Notes: a model not told the origin generated them from the letters alone. Shown: positions 16,091-24,227, counted from the stretch's first letter. The stretch: 62,861 bases of DNA from an uncultured Eubacteriales bacterium (GCA_900540635.1 UQGU01000006.1:1-62861), one strand, 5' to 3'. Program-made: numbers and translations.

Positions 16091-16510
16091 TTACGCCAGA
16101 GCCTCACCCAGGCTGCGGCAGGCGTTCAGAGCGTCGTCGTCGGGGGCTTCCTGGCAGATGACACTGTCGCAGACCAGACTTGCACCGTCATTCCGGCAGG
16201 TATCCTCCCAGGTGCGTATCCATTCGCCGTCACCCCAACCATAGGAGCCGAACAGGGCGATTTTCTTGCCGGAGAGCTTGCTTTCACAGCTCTCGAACAT
16301 GGGGGCAAATTCGCTGTCCTCCAGCTCTTCCGCACCCATAGCAGGGCAGCCAAAGGCGATGGCATCGAAGGCATCCACCTTGCCGCCGTCAAATTCCGTG
16401 GCGGTAAACAGCTCGGCGGAAGCGCCTGCTTTCCGCGCACCTTCGGCAACGGCCTGGGCCATGGCCTCGGTGTTCCCGGTGCTGCTCCAATAAACAACTG
16501 CAATTTTCAT
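16091..16510 (-). CDS. Flavodoxin
   Basis: Short-chain flavodoxin (139 aa), an FMN electron carrier that replaces ferredoxin when iron is short. The start is the ATG at 16510 (MKIAVVYWSSTGNTEAMA). The phosphate-binding loop WSSTGNTE and the isoalloxazine-binding loops GCPAMGAEELED and GSYGWGDGEWI are clear. It is the last gene of a three-gene operon with a DUF3793 protein and a 42-aa membrane protein behind a DtxR-like operator, which fits iron-repressed expression. Confidence 0.95.
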   Translation of the reverse strand: MKIAVVYWSSTGNTEAMAQAVAEGARKAGASAELFTATEFDGGKVDAFDAIAFGCPAMGAEELEDSEFAPMFESCESKLSGKKIALFGSYGWGDGEWIRTWEDTCRNDGASLVCDSVICQEAPDDDALNACRSLGEALA

Positions 16511-16534
16511 TCTTTTCAAATCCTTTCTTATCAC

Positions 16535-17080
16535 TCAACCGGCTACGGTGAGTCGTTCAATGTTTGTGCCTTTTGCAAGCTGCTGACAGTAGATGCCGGT
16601 GCACTTTCTGTAGAGAGCAAAGGTCTTCTGCGCCTGATCCTCGTTTTCGTATACCCGCCAGCAGCCCACGCATTTGCAGGGCCGCTGCTCCAGAAAGCCC
16701 CGGACATCTGCTGCCGGATAGCCGAGAAACAGGCCGATTTCGTGGGGAAATTCTCCTTGCTGCCGGAGCTTCCGGGCCAGAGACGTCAGGCATTTTCCAC
16801 TCTGGCAGCTGGTGTAGCCGCACTGGCGGAGCAGGGCTGCACTGGCGTTGGCAGAAAGGTCCTGCTCCAATCTGGCAGGGCGGTAGAGATAGACCAGCGC
16901 CCGCTTTTCGGAAAATCGCAGCGGGATCGCCCGGACGCCCTTTGGACCCAACCGGCGGTTCAGCTGCCGAAGAGAGCTCAGCAGCTCCTCCCGGCTTTCA
17001 TAGGGACAGTTGAAGAGACTGGCCGTTTTCAGCCCTGCGAGGGTAGGGGCGCAATTGCGCACCAACAGCTCCTCAGACAT
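16535..17080 (-). CDS. DUF3793 family protein
   Basis: Cytoplasmic protein of a family that often sits beside flavodoxin genes in anaerobic Firmicutes. Its function is unknown. The start at 17080 (MSEELLVRNCAPTLAGLKTASLF) is chosen over the longer frame to 17143 because the family begins this way and because the ATG overlaps the end of the 42-aa gene. 181 aa. Nine cysteines, several in CNxPY, CGYTSCQSGKC and CKCVGC, suggest a metal or Fe-S site, which is inference. The segment FPHEIGLFLGYPAADVRGF is the family core. Confidence 0.88.
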   Translation of the reverse strand: MSEELLVRNCAPTLAGLKTASLFNCPYESREELLSSLRQLNRRLGPKGVRAIPLRFSEKRALVYLYRPARLEQDLSANASAALLRQCGYTSCQSGKCLTSLARKLRQQGEFPHEIGLFLGYPAADVRGFLEQRPCKCVGCWRVYENEDQAQKTFALYRKCTGIYCQQLAKGTNIERLTVAG

Positions 17081-17201
17081 GGTGCGTCTCCTTGTGCAGG
17101 ACGATCCGACGCAGGGTATGTCGGGTAAAAACAGCACCAACAAAAATGAGTGTAATCGCTGTAAGTGCGTTGACAGCGGAGAGTGTTTGCAAGATTTCCA
17201 T
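17073..17201 (-). CDS. 42-aa single-span membrane protein
   Basis: A short gene starting ATG at 17201, 8 bases after GGAGG, and ending at 17073 inside the DUF3793 start (8-bp overlap). The product MEILQTLSAVNALTAITLIF continues with one hydrophobic span and a basic tail RHTLRRIVLHKE, so the C-terminus should face the cytoplasm. It is the first gene behind the iron-type operator. Coupling to DUF3793 and flavodoxin suggests a membrane partner for that pair. No known family recognised. Confidence 0.75.
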   Translation of the reverse strand: MEILQTLSAVNALTAITLIFVGAVFTRHTLRRIVLHKETHHV

Positions 17202-17251
17202 AAGTCGAACCTCCTGTGTTCGTGATGGGGGACCCATCCTTGGTATATGCA

Positions 17252-17269
17252 AGTTAGCCTTTGCTAACT
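17252..17269 (-). promoter_or_regulatory. DtxR/IdeR-like operator
   Basis: Perfect 7-bp inverted repeat AGTTAGC-N4-GCTAACT. It covers about +1 to +18 of the promoter at 17276-17304, where a bound repressor would block transcription. The half-site GTTAGC resembles DtxR-family iron boxes. Regulator identity is inferred. Confidence 0.65.
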
Positions 17270-17275
17270 GACAAC

Positions 17276-17304
17276 ATCATACACGATAGAGGCTCGTTTG
17301 TCAA
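17276..17304 (-). promoter_or_regulatory. Promoter of the flavodoxin operon
   Basis: Minus-strand TTGACA (17304-17299), 17-bp spacer, TATGAT (17281-17276). Start expected near 17269, inside the operator. Confidence 0.82.
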
Positions 17305-17324
17305 GCATTATTTTCCTACTCCTT

Positions 17325-18206
17325 TTATAGGGATATATGTTCCTGTAAAATGTGTTTGAATTCCTGGGCGGCGATGCGCAAGGGCTGTCCGGTCCGGCTG
17401 ACCAGGCAGATATTTCGTTGGGGTTCGGGGACGGATAGGGACAATATGCGGACATCCTGGTTCCCTGCCAGGAATTCCTCCGGCACAAAGCCTATGCCGA
17501 GATCGCTGGCAGCCATGGGCAGGATCTGGTCTGCCGTTGCTGCCTCAATGTCGGGCTGGAAGGGGAGGGAGAGCTTGCGGAACCATTCCTCGTAAAACCG
17601 GTAGCTCATGGTGTCCCGGCCCAGGCAGACCAGGGGATACCGGCACAGGTCCTCCGGCGACAGGGTGTCCGGGCAGTTCAGCCCGGGGCCGCAGATCGGA
17701 ACCTCCTGCACGGTTTTCAGCGTTTGCAGAGCCATATCCTTTCCAAGCTCCAAGGGGGTCGTCACCAGTGCAAAGTCCACCAGACCTTCCTGGAGCGCGG
17801 CAATGGCCTGGGGCGTGGAGTGGTTGGATACACGGATTTGCACCCCCGGATAGCGCCGCCGGAACTGCTTCAGCACCGGCAGCAGCAGGCACCGCAGAGC
17901 CACCTCGCTGGCGCCGATGGAGAGTGTGCCGCTTTGCAGCTCCCGTTCCATGGTAAGCTCCCGCTGGGCAGCCTCCAGGTGAGCCATGGCGGGCTCTACA
18001 TGGGCATAGAGCCGTTCCCCCTCCGGTGTCAGCCGTACGCCTCGGTTGGTCCTGGAAAACAGCTGACAGCCAAGCTCACTTTCCAGCAGCTTGATGACCC
18101 GGGTCACATTGGGCTGGTTGGAGTAGAGCAGCTCTGCGGCACGGGTGATGCTCCCGCATCGGGCGGTATGATAGAACACGCGGTAGTAGTCGAGAGAAAT
18201 TTCCAT
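17325..18206 (-). CDS. LysR-family transcriptional regulator
   Basis: 293-aa LysR with the helix-turn-helix region DYYRVFYHTARCGSITRAAELLYSNQPNVTRVIKLLE and the usual effector domain. It is divergent from the cytidylate-kinase-like/MATE pair (131 bp apart) and upstream of the flavodoxin operon in the same direction. Either could be its target. No terminator was seen between its stop and the flavodoxin promoter. Effector unknown. Confidence 0.92.
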   Translation of the reverse strand: MEISLDYYRVFYHTARCGSITRAAELLYSNQPNVTRVIKLLESELGCQLFSRTNRGVRLTPEGERLYAHVEPAMAHLEAAQRELTMERELQSGTLSIGASEVALRCLLLPVLKQFRRRYPGVQIRVSNHSTPQAIAALQEGLVDFALVTTPLELGKDMALQTLKTVQEVPICGPGLNCPDTLSPEDLCRYPLVCLGRDTMSYRFYEEWFRKLSLPFQPDIEAATADQILPMAASDLGIGFVPEEFLAGNQDVRILSLSVPEPQRNICLVSRTGQPLRIAAQEFKHILQEHISL

Positions 18207-18255
18207 ATTGGTTGCTCCATGTCAATTTAGTATTTCTGATATCTAATATATGTAT

Positions 18256-18284
18256 TTTACATATTTCTATTTGAGGATTATACT
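18256..18284 (+). promoter_or_regulatory. Promoter of the kinase-like/MATE pair
   Basis: TTTACA (18256-18261), 17-bp spacer, TATACT (18279-18284), in an AT-rich divergent region next to lysR. Confidence 0.65.
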
Positions 18285-18337
18285 ACACCGGTAAATGGGT
18301 GTCAAGAGACACAAAAAAGAGAGGAAGCCAGAGAAAT

Positions 18338-18970
18338 ATGGACGAAAAGTATACAGTTTGCATTGGACGTCAATACGGCAGCGGCGGCCGGGAGGTTGGT
18401 GCGCTGGTGGCTGAGAAGCTTGGTGTCACCTGCTATGATAAGCTTTTGATTCAGGAGGCTGCCCGGAAGAGCGGCATGGACGAAACCTTTCTGAAAAACA
18501 ATGAAGAGCGGTTGACAGAGGTTTTGCTGCCCTTCAGCGGAAACACGTTTGCAGACGAGGCAAATATGGCCGGTGTGTTCTATTCTGCCGGAGAGAATGC
18601 CTACGGCGCTGAGAAGCAGGCAATTGTGTCCATTGCGGACCGGGAATCTGCGGTGATCATTGGCCGCTGCGCCTCTTCCATTCTTTCGGATCGAAAAAAT
18701 GCGCTCTCCGTTTTCCTGTATGCAAACGAAGCGGATTGTGTGGCGCGAATCGCCCAGCGCAACGGCCTGACGGAGCGGAAAGCCCGGGAGCGGATGGAAC
18801 GCATCAACCGGATGCGCAGGCATTATTTCAATTTCTATTCCATGACCGAGTGGGGCAAGCCGGAGAGCTATGATGCCATGCTCTGCACAAGCGCCCTGGG
18901 CATTGAAGGCTGCGCGGATATGATCGTGGCGCTGCTGAAAAAGAAACTGGAGGCGAAGACCCATGAATAA
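18338..18970 (+). CDS. Cytidylate kinase-like family protein
   Basis: P-loop nucleotide kinase of the Cytidylate_kin2 (AAK) family. The start is taken at ATG 18338 (MDEKYTVCIGRQYGSGG). An in-frame GTG at 18299 is less likely. The phosphate loop GRQYGSGGREVG is an unusual P-loop without GK, typical of this family. GRCASSILSDR and the lid-like segment RKARERMERINRMRRHYFNFYS are also family features. 210 aa. True substrate unknown. It overlaps the MATE gene by 8 bp, so the two are co-translated. Confidence 0.85.
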   Translation: MDEKYTVCIGRQYGSGGREVGALVAEKLGVTCYDKLLIQEAARKSGMDETFLKNNEERLTEVLLPFSGNTFADEANMAGVFYSAGENAYGAEKQAIVSIADRESAVIIGRCASSILSDRKNALSVFLYANEADCVARIAQRNGLTERKARERMERINRMRRHYFNFYSMTEWGKPESYDAMLCTSALGIEGCADMIVALLKKKLEAKTHE

Positions 18971-20288
18971 GGATCTGACGGTCGGGAAGCCTGAGTCGGT
19001 GCTGTGGCGGTTCTGCCTGCCGCTGTTCGGCAGCATCATTTTCCAGCAGCTTTACAACCTGGCGGATAGCTTTGTGGCAGGCAAATTCGTTGGTGAAAAC
19101 GCTCTGGCAGCCGTGGGCAACAGCTATGAGATCACGCTGATCTTTATCGCCTTCGCCTTCGGCTGCAACATTGGCTGTTCCGTCATTGTCTCCCAGCTGT
19201 TTGGCGCAAAACGGATGGCGGATTTGAAAACCGCCGTCTATACGACCCTGATTTCCAGCGGCGTGGTGTGTCTGCTCCTGATGGGCTTGGGCACGCTGCT
19301 GTGCACGGATCTTCTGCAGCTGATCAACACCCCGGAGGATATTCTCCCGGACTCCAAGCTCTACCTGGATATTTACATTCTGGGTCTGCCCTTTGTGTTC
19401 TACTACAATGTGGCAACGGGAATTTTCTCCGCGTTGGGAGATTCGAAAACGCCCTTCTATTTTCTGGCAGCATCGTCCCTTTCCAATATCGCCGTGGATA
19501 TCCTCTTTGTGACGGCCTTCAAAATGGGCGTGGCAGGTGTGGCCTGGGCAACCTTCCTGTGCCAGGGCGTCAGCTGCGTGCTGGCGCTGGTTGTGGTGTT
19601 CCGGCGGTTCCGGACCATTGAAGCGGAGAAAAAACCGGCGCTGTTCTCCTGGACGCTGTTCAAGAAAATCGCCGTTGTGGCGGTTCCCAGCATTCTGCAG
19701 CAGAGCTTTATTTCCGTTGGCAATATCGTCATCCAGGGCGTTATCAATACCTTCGGTTCCAGCGTTATGGCGGGCTATTCTGCCGCGGTGAAGATGAACA
19801 ATCTGGTGATCACCTCCTTCACCACCCTTGGCAACGGCATTTCCAACTATACCGCCCAGAACATAGGTGCGGAAAAGCCGGAGCGTGTCCGTCAGGGCTT
19901 CGGGGCCGGGCTCAAGCTGGTGTGGCTGTTGTGTGTGCCTCTGGTGGCGCTGTATCTGCTGGCAGGAGGCGTATTGCTGCGGATCTTTCTGGACGATACC
20001 ACAGGCACGGCCATGCAGGTGGGCATTCAATTCCTGCGCATCCTGTCGCCCTTCTACTTTGTGGTGTCTGCAAAGCTGGTGTCCGACGGCATCCTGCGGG
20101 GAGCAGGAATGATGAAGCAATTCATGGTTGCGACGTTTACGGACCTTATCCTTCGTGTGGTCCTTGCAGAGGTCCTTTCCGGTCCCTTTGGAACGCTCGG
20201 CATCTGGTGTGCCTGGCCCATCGGCTGGACGATTGCCATGGTTCTGTCTGTGATTTTCTACAGACGCGGAGCGTGGAATAAAAAATAA
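18963..20288 (+). CDS. MATE family efflux pump
   Basis: Na+ or H+-driven multidrug/toxin exporter of 441 aa with about twelve membrane segments. PLFGSIIFQQLYNLADSFVAGKFVGENALAAVG is the classic first-helix region of MATE proteins. It overlaps the kinase-like gene by 8 bp, a recurrent pairing in clostridia. A terminator follows. Substrate unknown. Confidence 0.93.
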   Translation: MNKDLTVGKPESVLWRFCLPLFGSIIFQQLYNLADSFVAGKFVGENALAAVGNSYEITLIFIAFAFGCNIGCSVIVSQLFGAKRMADLKTAVYTTLISSGVVCLLLMGLGTLLCTDLLQLINTPEDILPDSKLYLDIYILGLPFVFYYNVATGIFSALGDSKTPFYFLAASSLSNIAVDILFVTAFKMGVAGVAWATFLCQGVSCVLALVVVFRRFRTIEAEKKPALFSWTLFKKIAVVAVPSILQQSFISVGNIVIQGVINTFGSSVMAGYSAAVKMNNLVITSFTTLGNGISNYTAQNIGAEKPERVRQGFGAGLKLVWLLCVPLVALYLLAGGVLLRIFLDDTTGTAMQVGIQFLRILSPFYFVVSAKLVSDGILRGAGMMKQFMVATFTDLILRVVLAEVLSGPFGTLGIWCAWPIGWTIAMVLSVIFYRRGAWNKK

Positions 20289-20321
20289 AGCTTCCCGGAA
20301 TGAGTGGTTCGAGGAAAGCGG

Positions 20322-20355
20322 AAAAGACGGCGTGTTTTGTCTCACGCCGTCTTTT
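20322..20355. terminator. Bidirectional terminator
   Basis: Perfect 13-bp stem (20322-20334 with 20343-20355) with T-runs on both sides, between the convergent MATE and anti-sigma genes. Confidence 0.85.
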
Positions 20356-20376
20356 CTGCTTCCATGTGAACAAGCC

Positions 20377-21336
20377 TTAGGAAATGGGATATTCGCAGCC
20401 GCAGATGATGACCGATTGCAGCGCATCCAGGTCGATGGGAAGATCGAAGGCAACGGAATAATCAAGCGCGGCGGTCTTGGCACCCTCCGTGTAATGTCCA
20501 CTTATGTTGCGGTCTTTCAATGTATACGTGGTTCCGTCTGCAAATTTGAGGGAAACTTCGAAATTGGGGCACAGGCTTTCTCCGACTGCCAAGGATTTTG
20601 GCTCCTTCCATTTGAAGTCGATGTGCAACCCAATGGGGGAGAGAAGAATCTTATCGATGCGGTAGCGCTTCCCGCTGAGATCTGTTACATCCCGCTGCGC
20701 AGGGGTTACCTTCCTTGTGGAATCCTTGCAGCGCAGTGTGTATTGCAATTCCCATGGCCCGTATGCCAGAACCGTTTTCCCGCCGCTGCCATTGTCACAT
20801 ACAAGTTGGCCGTAGGACGCGGAAGCCAATCTTCCAAGAATAGGGACGCTATAGGAGCATTTCACGGTGAAATACACCTTGCTGGGATCATCCAGGTGCT
20901 GTAATCTGGATTGGCTGCTTCCGCCGGAGCTGCCGGGGAGAATAGCTGTGCGGCCGGATGCAAAGCCTACGCCCTCCGGAATGGGCTGCCCATTGTCCCG
21001 GGATAGGGTGTAAACGATCTCAACATTGTATCGGTCTCCAATGATCGCGTCGCAGGTAAGTGTATATCCATCGACGGACGCGGAAACGCCGATGGGCACA
21101 CCAATGCTGTCGACGATTTCCGTCTGTGCCATCCCAAGCAGAGGGGCCAGAAGGTAGCTGACGGCACCGGTAGCGGCCTCTGCTGTGAGCAGCGTGCTGA
21201 TGAGCAGAATCAGGCAAGCCGCAGCGATCCCCCATCGTGGCCGGGCAGATTTCTTTTCCTTCTTCAAATATTCACTGCGTTCCAGAAGATCTTCGCCGAT
21301 TTCTCCAAAAGCAGCATACAGAATTTCACAATTCAT
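20377..21336 (-). CDS. Anti-sigma-like membrane protein (DUF4179 type)
   Basis: 319-aa protein with an N-terminal cytoplasmic part (MNCEILYAAFGEIGEDLLERSEYLKKEKK), one membrane span at about residues 35-53 and a large extracytoplasmic domain. This is the layout of membrane anti-sigma proteins encoded with ECF sigma factors. The gene overlaps the sigma gene by 11 bp, so the pair should be made together. The outer domain has two beta-rich halves (DGYTLTCDAIIGDRYNVEIVYTLS and later IDKILLSPIGLHIDFKW) resembling DUF4179. Signal unknown. Confidence 0.82.
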   Translation of the reverse strand: MNCEILYAAFGEIGEDLLERSEYLKKEKKSARPRWGIAAACLILLISTLLTAEAATGAVSYLLAPLLGMAQTEIVDSIGVPIGVSASVDGYTLTCDAIIGDRYNVEIVYTLSRDNGQPIPEGVGFASGRTAILPGSSGGSSQSRLQHLDDPSKVYFTVKCSYSVPILGRLASASYGQLVCDNGSGGKTVLAYGPWELQYTLRCKDSTRKVTPAQRDVTDLSGKRYRIDKILLSPIGLHIDFKWKEPKSLAVGESLCPNFEVSLKFADGTTYTLKDRNISGHYTEGAKTAALDYSVAFDLPIDLDALQSVIICGCEYPIS

Positions 21337-21892
21337 GGACGTATCCCTCCTTGATCAGTGCGTGTTTCAGCTTTTTGCGGGTTCGGTTGAGAATGACGGA
21401 CACATTGCTTTCCGTCAGACCGTATCTCTTTGCAATGGCTGCAACGGGTTCCGTAAAGAAATAGCGTCTGACAAATACGTTACCATCCCGTTCCGGCAAT
21501 TGCCTTACGAAACGGTCTATGTATCGTCCCAGTTCTGCGGCTTCATAGGAAGATACCACGTCTTCCTCGCCGGGAATGCATTCCGCCAGCTCATCCAGAA
21601 CGAGATGCAGTTCTGCACCGCCTCTTTTTTGCGCGTTCAGCGCATGGAATCGGTTGAGTGACAGATTGCGGATGATTTTGGAAAAGAACATCCGAAGGCG
21701 GGCGGGCCGCTGCGGCGGCATTGCGTTCCAGGCGTGAAGCCAGGTGTCATTCAGGCATTCTTCCGCATCCTCGTTGCTGTGCAGAATATTTTGGGAAATC
21801 CGCAAACAATAGGCGCCGTATTTTCGGCTTGATTCCGCGATTGCATCGGGATTTTTTTGCCAGTAGAGTTCTATGATCTGGCTGTCTTCCAT
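21326..21892 (-). CDS. ECF-type RNA polymerase sigma factor
   Basis: 188-aa sigma-70 family member. Region 2 is visible as SQNILHSNEDAEECLNDTWLHAWNAMPP and region 4 as RRYFFTEPVAAIAKRYGLTESNVSVILNRTRKKLK. The start at ATG 21892 (MEDSQIIELYW) follows GGAGGTG. An upstream in-frame ATG at 21928 is not supported by an SD. It overlaps the membrane anti-sigma gene. ECF factors of this kind answer envelope stress or antimicrobial peptides. The trigger here is unknown. Confidence 0.93.
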   Translation of the reverse strand: MEDSQIIELYWQKNPDAIAESSRKYGAYCLRISQNILHSNEDAEECLNDTWLHAWNAMPPQRPARLRMFFSKIIRNLSLNRFHALNAQKRGGAELHLVLDELAECIPGEEDVVSSYEAAELGRYIDRFVRQLPERDGNVFVRRYFFTEPVAAIAKRYGLTESNVSVILNRTRKKLKHALIKEGYVHEL

Positions 21893-21966
21893 AGAAACAC
21901 CTCCTTGCGGGATAAAAAGCGCTTTCACCCTATAAGACAGGAAACAGAGGGGAAACCTTACAAAAA

Positions 21967-21994
21967 ATCTCCCGAAAACATGGTTTCGGGAGAT
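21967..21994 (-). terminator. Terminator of the 291-aa membrane protein gene
   Basis: Perfect 11-bp stem (21967-21977 with 21984-21994), followed on the minus strand by TTTTT. Confidence 0.85.
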
Positions 21995-22006
21995 GATATT
22001 TTGATG

Positions 22007-22882
22007 TCACAGCGCGTGGCCCAGCAGATACCAGATGATCAGAAATCCGGGCAGCAGCGGCAGATAGGCGGGCAGGGCAGCGGGGCTGATGTGGATGATC
22101 AGGAAATTGAAGTGATCCATGGCGTAGAAAACCCCGCAGAGGATGGCCGTGGAGAGCACAGACTTGGAGACCTGCCGTCCAATCAGATTGGAGAAGAAGA
22201 AGGTATAGATCCCGCCGAGAATGGGGTTGACCACCGTCAGGAAAATGCCCAGCACCAGCTTAAGCAGTCCCAGCAGCAGAAAGCAGACCAGAACCACCAG
22301 CAGCACAGCGGGGGCATGGTAGACGAGCGCTGAGGGCAGATACTTTTCAATGGCCCAGTTGGCCACCAGGTGCAGCCCCATGGCCAGAATGACGCTCAAA
22401 AAGCGGGAGAGGAACCATGTAAAGGGATTGTCTCCGTCCGGAAGCAGGGCATCCATGCAGTTGACCACGAAGGACAGAAGGATCAGGGCCAAAATCTGGC
22501 TGCACAGTGTCTCAAAGGCCGTGCCATGGAAGGGCAGGACAAACAGATAGTCCTGCACAAAGGTCACAAAGGGCAGGGGAGAGAGCAGCTTGGAAAGTCC
22601 TGCAGGCTGGAAGGCATAGACCACAACGGTCAGCACATACACAGTCAGAATACCCGCCGAGGAGGACAGCGCATGGTTTAAGTCGGACTTATTGCCAAAG
22701 ATCAGCTTGAACAACACGCCCACACCCAGAAGCGCCGCAACAAACACAAGGATGAATTTCAAAGAAGCGCCGATGTCGAAGGACACGGGAATGGCCGATA
22801 CAGCGCCTTTCAGAATGTCGCTCCAATTGTCCGGCAGGAAGTCCTTGGCGGCAGTGAGAATAGAATTGAGATCCAGTTCCAT
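22007..22882 (-). CDS. Polytopic membrane protein of unknown function
   Basis: A 291-aa, very hydrophobic protein with about seven membrane segments after a short N-terminal amphipathic part (MELDLNSILTAAKDFLP). I do not recognise a named family. The architecture (FKLIFGNKSDLNHALSSSAGILTVYVLTVVVYAF, then a central NCMDALLPDGDNPFTWFLSRFLSV loop) resembles uncharacterised clostridial membrane proteins with CvpA-like features. Monocistronic with its own terminator. It lies downstream of rplJ-rplL, separated by that operon's terminator. Confidence 0.75.
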   Translation of the reverse strand: MELDLNSILTAAKDFLPDNWSDILKGAVSAIPVSFDIGASLKFILVFVAALLGVGVLFKLIFGNKSDLNHALSSSAGILTVYVLTVVVYAFQPAGLSKLLSPLPFVTFVQDYLFVLPFHGTAFETLCSQILALILLSFVVNCMDALLPDGDNPFTWFLSRFLSVILAMGLHLVANWAIEKYLPSALVYHAPAVLLVVLVCFLLLGLLKLVLGIFLTVVNPILGGIYTFFFSNLIGRQVSKSVLSTAILCGVFYAMDHFNFLIIHISPAALPAYLPLLPGFLIIWYLLGHAL

Positions 22883-22952
22883 AGAGATACCCTTTCGAAG
22901 AGATGCGCATAGATTCTGCCCGAAGGGAGGAAAACCTATACAGGATGAAAAA

Positions 22953-22976
22953 ACCTCCGCCGAAAACGGCGGAGGT
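22953..22976 (-). terminator. Terminator of rplJ-rplL
   Basis: 10-bp stem (22953-22962 with 22967-22976) and AAAA/TTTT loop, followed on the minus strand by TTTTTTCATCC. Confidence 0.88.
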
Positions 22977-22997
22977 AAAATGCCTTTTCGAGATAAA

Positions 22998-23372
22998 TTA
23001 CTTGATCTCGGCCTCGGCGCCGGCTTCCTTCAGCTCGGCAACCAGCTTCTCGGCGTCTTCCTTGGAGATGGCTTCCTTCAGGGTCTTGGGGCAGTTGTCA
23101 ACCAGATCCTTAGCGTCCTTCAGGCCCAGGCCGGTAGCGGCACGGACAACCTTGATAACGCCCAGCTTGGAAGCGCCAGCGCTCTTCAGGATAACGTCGA
23201 ACTCGGTCTTCTCCTCGACCTCAGCAGCAGCGCCGGCAGCGGGAGCGGCAACAGCAGCAGCAGCGGCGGAAACGCCGAAAACATCCTCCAGGGTGTGAAC
23301 CAGCTCGGACAGCTCCAGAACGGTCAGGCCCTTAACTTCCTCAACGAGAGCAGTGATCTTTTCACTAGCCAT
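22998..23372 (-). CDS. rplL: 50S ribosomal protein L7/L12
   Basis: Acidic stalk protein that recruits translation GTPases. 124 aa: N-terminal dimerisation region (LVEEVKGLTVLELSELVHTLEDVFG), an Ala-rich hinge, and the C-terminal domain EKTEFDVILKSAGASKLGVIKVVRAATGLGLKDAKDLV with the factor-binding helix. Second gene of the rplJ-rplL operon with a strong AGGAGG ribosome site. Confidence 0.98.
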   Translation of the reverse strand: MASEKITALVEEVKGLTVLELSELVHTLEDVFGVSAAAAAVAAPAAGAAAEVEEKTEFDVILKSAGASKLGVIKVVRAATGLGLKDAKDLVDNCPKTLKEAISKEDAEKLVAELKEAGAEAEIK

Positions 23373-23423
23373 TGTAATATCCTCCTAAAATGTAGATTAG
23401 ATTGTGTGTGTTAGCTTACGAAC

Positions 23424-23945
23424 TTAAGCTTCTGCGGTAGCAGGAGCGCCGCCTTCCTTCTGCTCCCGGATCTGGTCCAGGACGAAAGCCAGGCTGGAGA
23501 TAGGAGCCAGGAAGGTACCCAGAACGGATGCAACCAGAGCATTCTTGCTGGGCAGCTCACCGAAGCCATTGAGCTGGTCAGCGGACAGGACAGAGCCCTC
23601 CACGACGCCGCCCTTGATGGACAGGGTGTTCTTGTTCTTCTTGGCAAACTCGCAGACGATACGAGCAGGGGCGATGGGGTCGCCGGTGGTGGAAGCCATG
23701 GCGGTGGTGCCGTTCAGAATCTCAGCAAAATCGTAGCCAGCATCTTTGGCAGCGAAATTGGTCAGGGTATTCTTCACAACGGAGTACTCAACACCAGCTT
23801 CACGGAACTGCTTACGCAGCTCGGTATCCTGAGCAACGGTGATACCCTTGTAGTCGACGAAGACGACGGAAGAGGCTTCCTTGATCTTGCCGGACAGGTT
23901 GGCAACAACGGCCTTCTTGCTCTCAAGAACCTTTGCGTTAGGCAT
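23424..23945 (-). CDS. rplJ: 50S ribosomal protein L10
   Basis: Stalk base protein that binds 23S rRNA and carries L7/L12 dimers. The start at 23945 (MPNAKVLESKKAVV) follows GGAGGTGAAAATT. An in-frame GTG nine bases upstream lies in that SD. The conserved FVDYKGITVAQDTELRKQFREAGVEYSVVKNTL and FVLDQIREQKE tail are present. 173 aa. Its own mRNA leader (23965-24063) is the likely autoregulatory site. Confidence 0.98.
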   Translation of the reverse strand: MPNAKVLESKKAVVANLSGKIKEASSVVFVDYKGITVAQDTELRKQFREAGVEYSVVKNTLTNFAAKDAGYDFAEILNGTTAMASTTGDPIAPARIVCEFAKKNKNTLSIKGGVVEGSVLSADQLNGFGELPSKNALVASVLGTFLAPISSLAFVLDQIREQKEGGAPATAEA

Positions 23946-23964
23946 AATTTTCACCTCCGAATAA

Positions 23965-24063
23965 AATAAAAATATCTTCCTGCCAAAGAGCAGAAAGATA
24001 CGATGAAAATCTATTCAACGCACCTCGGCAGGATTTAGGTTTGTACCTGCTGTCTTTGGCAAC
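23965..24063 (-). ncRNA. Ribosomal protein L10 leader
   Basis: On the minus strand the leader before rplJ has AGTTGCCAAAGACAGCAGGT at its start, then CCTGCCGAGGTGCG and CTCTTTGGCAGGAAG, matching the L10-leader autoregulatory RNA that L10(L12)4 binds. The last element forms the 3' part of alternative stems before the rplJ ribosome site. Confidence 0.85.
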
Positions 24064-24069
24064 TCCTAG

Positions 24070-24098
24070 ATGATAGCACAGGAATGGAGATTTGTCAA
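24070..24098 (-). promoter_or_regulatory. Promoter of rplJ-rplL
   Basis: Minus-strand TTGACA (24098-24093), 17-bp spacer, TATCAT (24075-24070). Start expected near 24063, where the L10 leader begins. Confidence 0.85.
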
Positions 24099-24106
24099 TA
24101 GTTTTT

Positions 24107-24152
24107 TAGGGGAATTTATAGGAATAAATGTAGGGGAATTTATAGGAATAAA
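24107..24152. repeat. Two tandem 22-bp direct repeats
   Basis: The 22-bp unit TAGGGGAATTTATAGGAATA plus AA occurs at 24107-24128 and 24131-24152, a 24-bp period, between the rplJ promoter and the toxin-antitoxin promoter. Could be a regulator site or a trace of insertion. Confidence 0.8.
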
Positions 24153-24175
24153 AAGATGGATATAATGACAGTGTA

Positions 24176-24204
24176 TTGACAACGAACGAATTTCCCGATA
24201 TACT
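24176..24204 (+). promoter_or_regulatory. Promoter of the toxin-antitoxin operon
   Basis: TTGACA (24176-24181), 17-bp spacer, TATACT (24199-24204). Near-consensus, 24 bp before the antitoxin ATG. Confidence 0.85.
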
Positions 24205-24227
24205 ATATTTAAGTGGAGGTGTTCTGT

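Noticed and set aside
18828..20501. 557-codon minus-strand frame opposite the MATE gene
   Set aside because: Shadow frame rich in Gln, His and Arg with no domain. The MATE protein on the other strand is clear.
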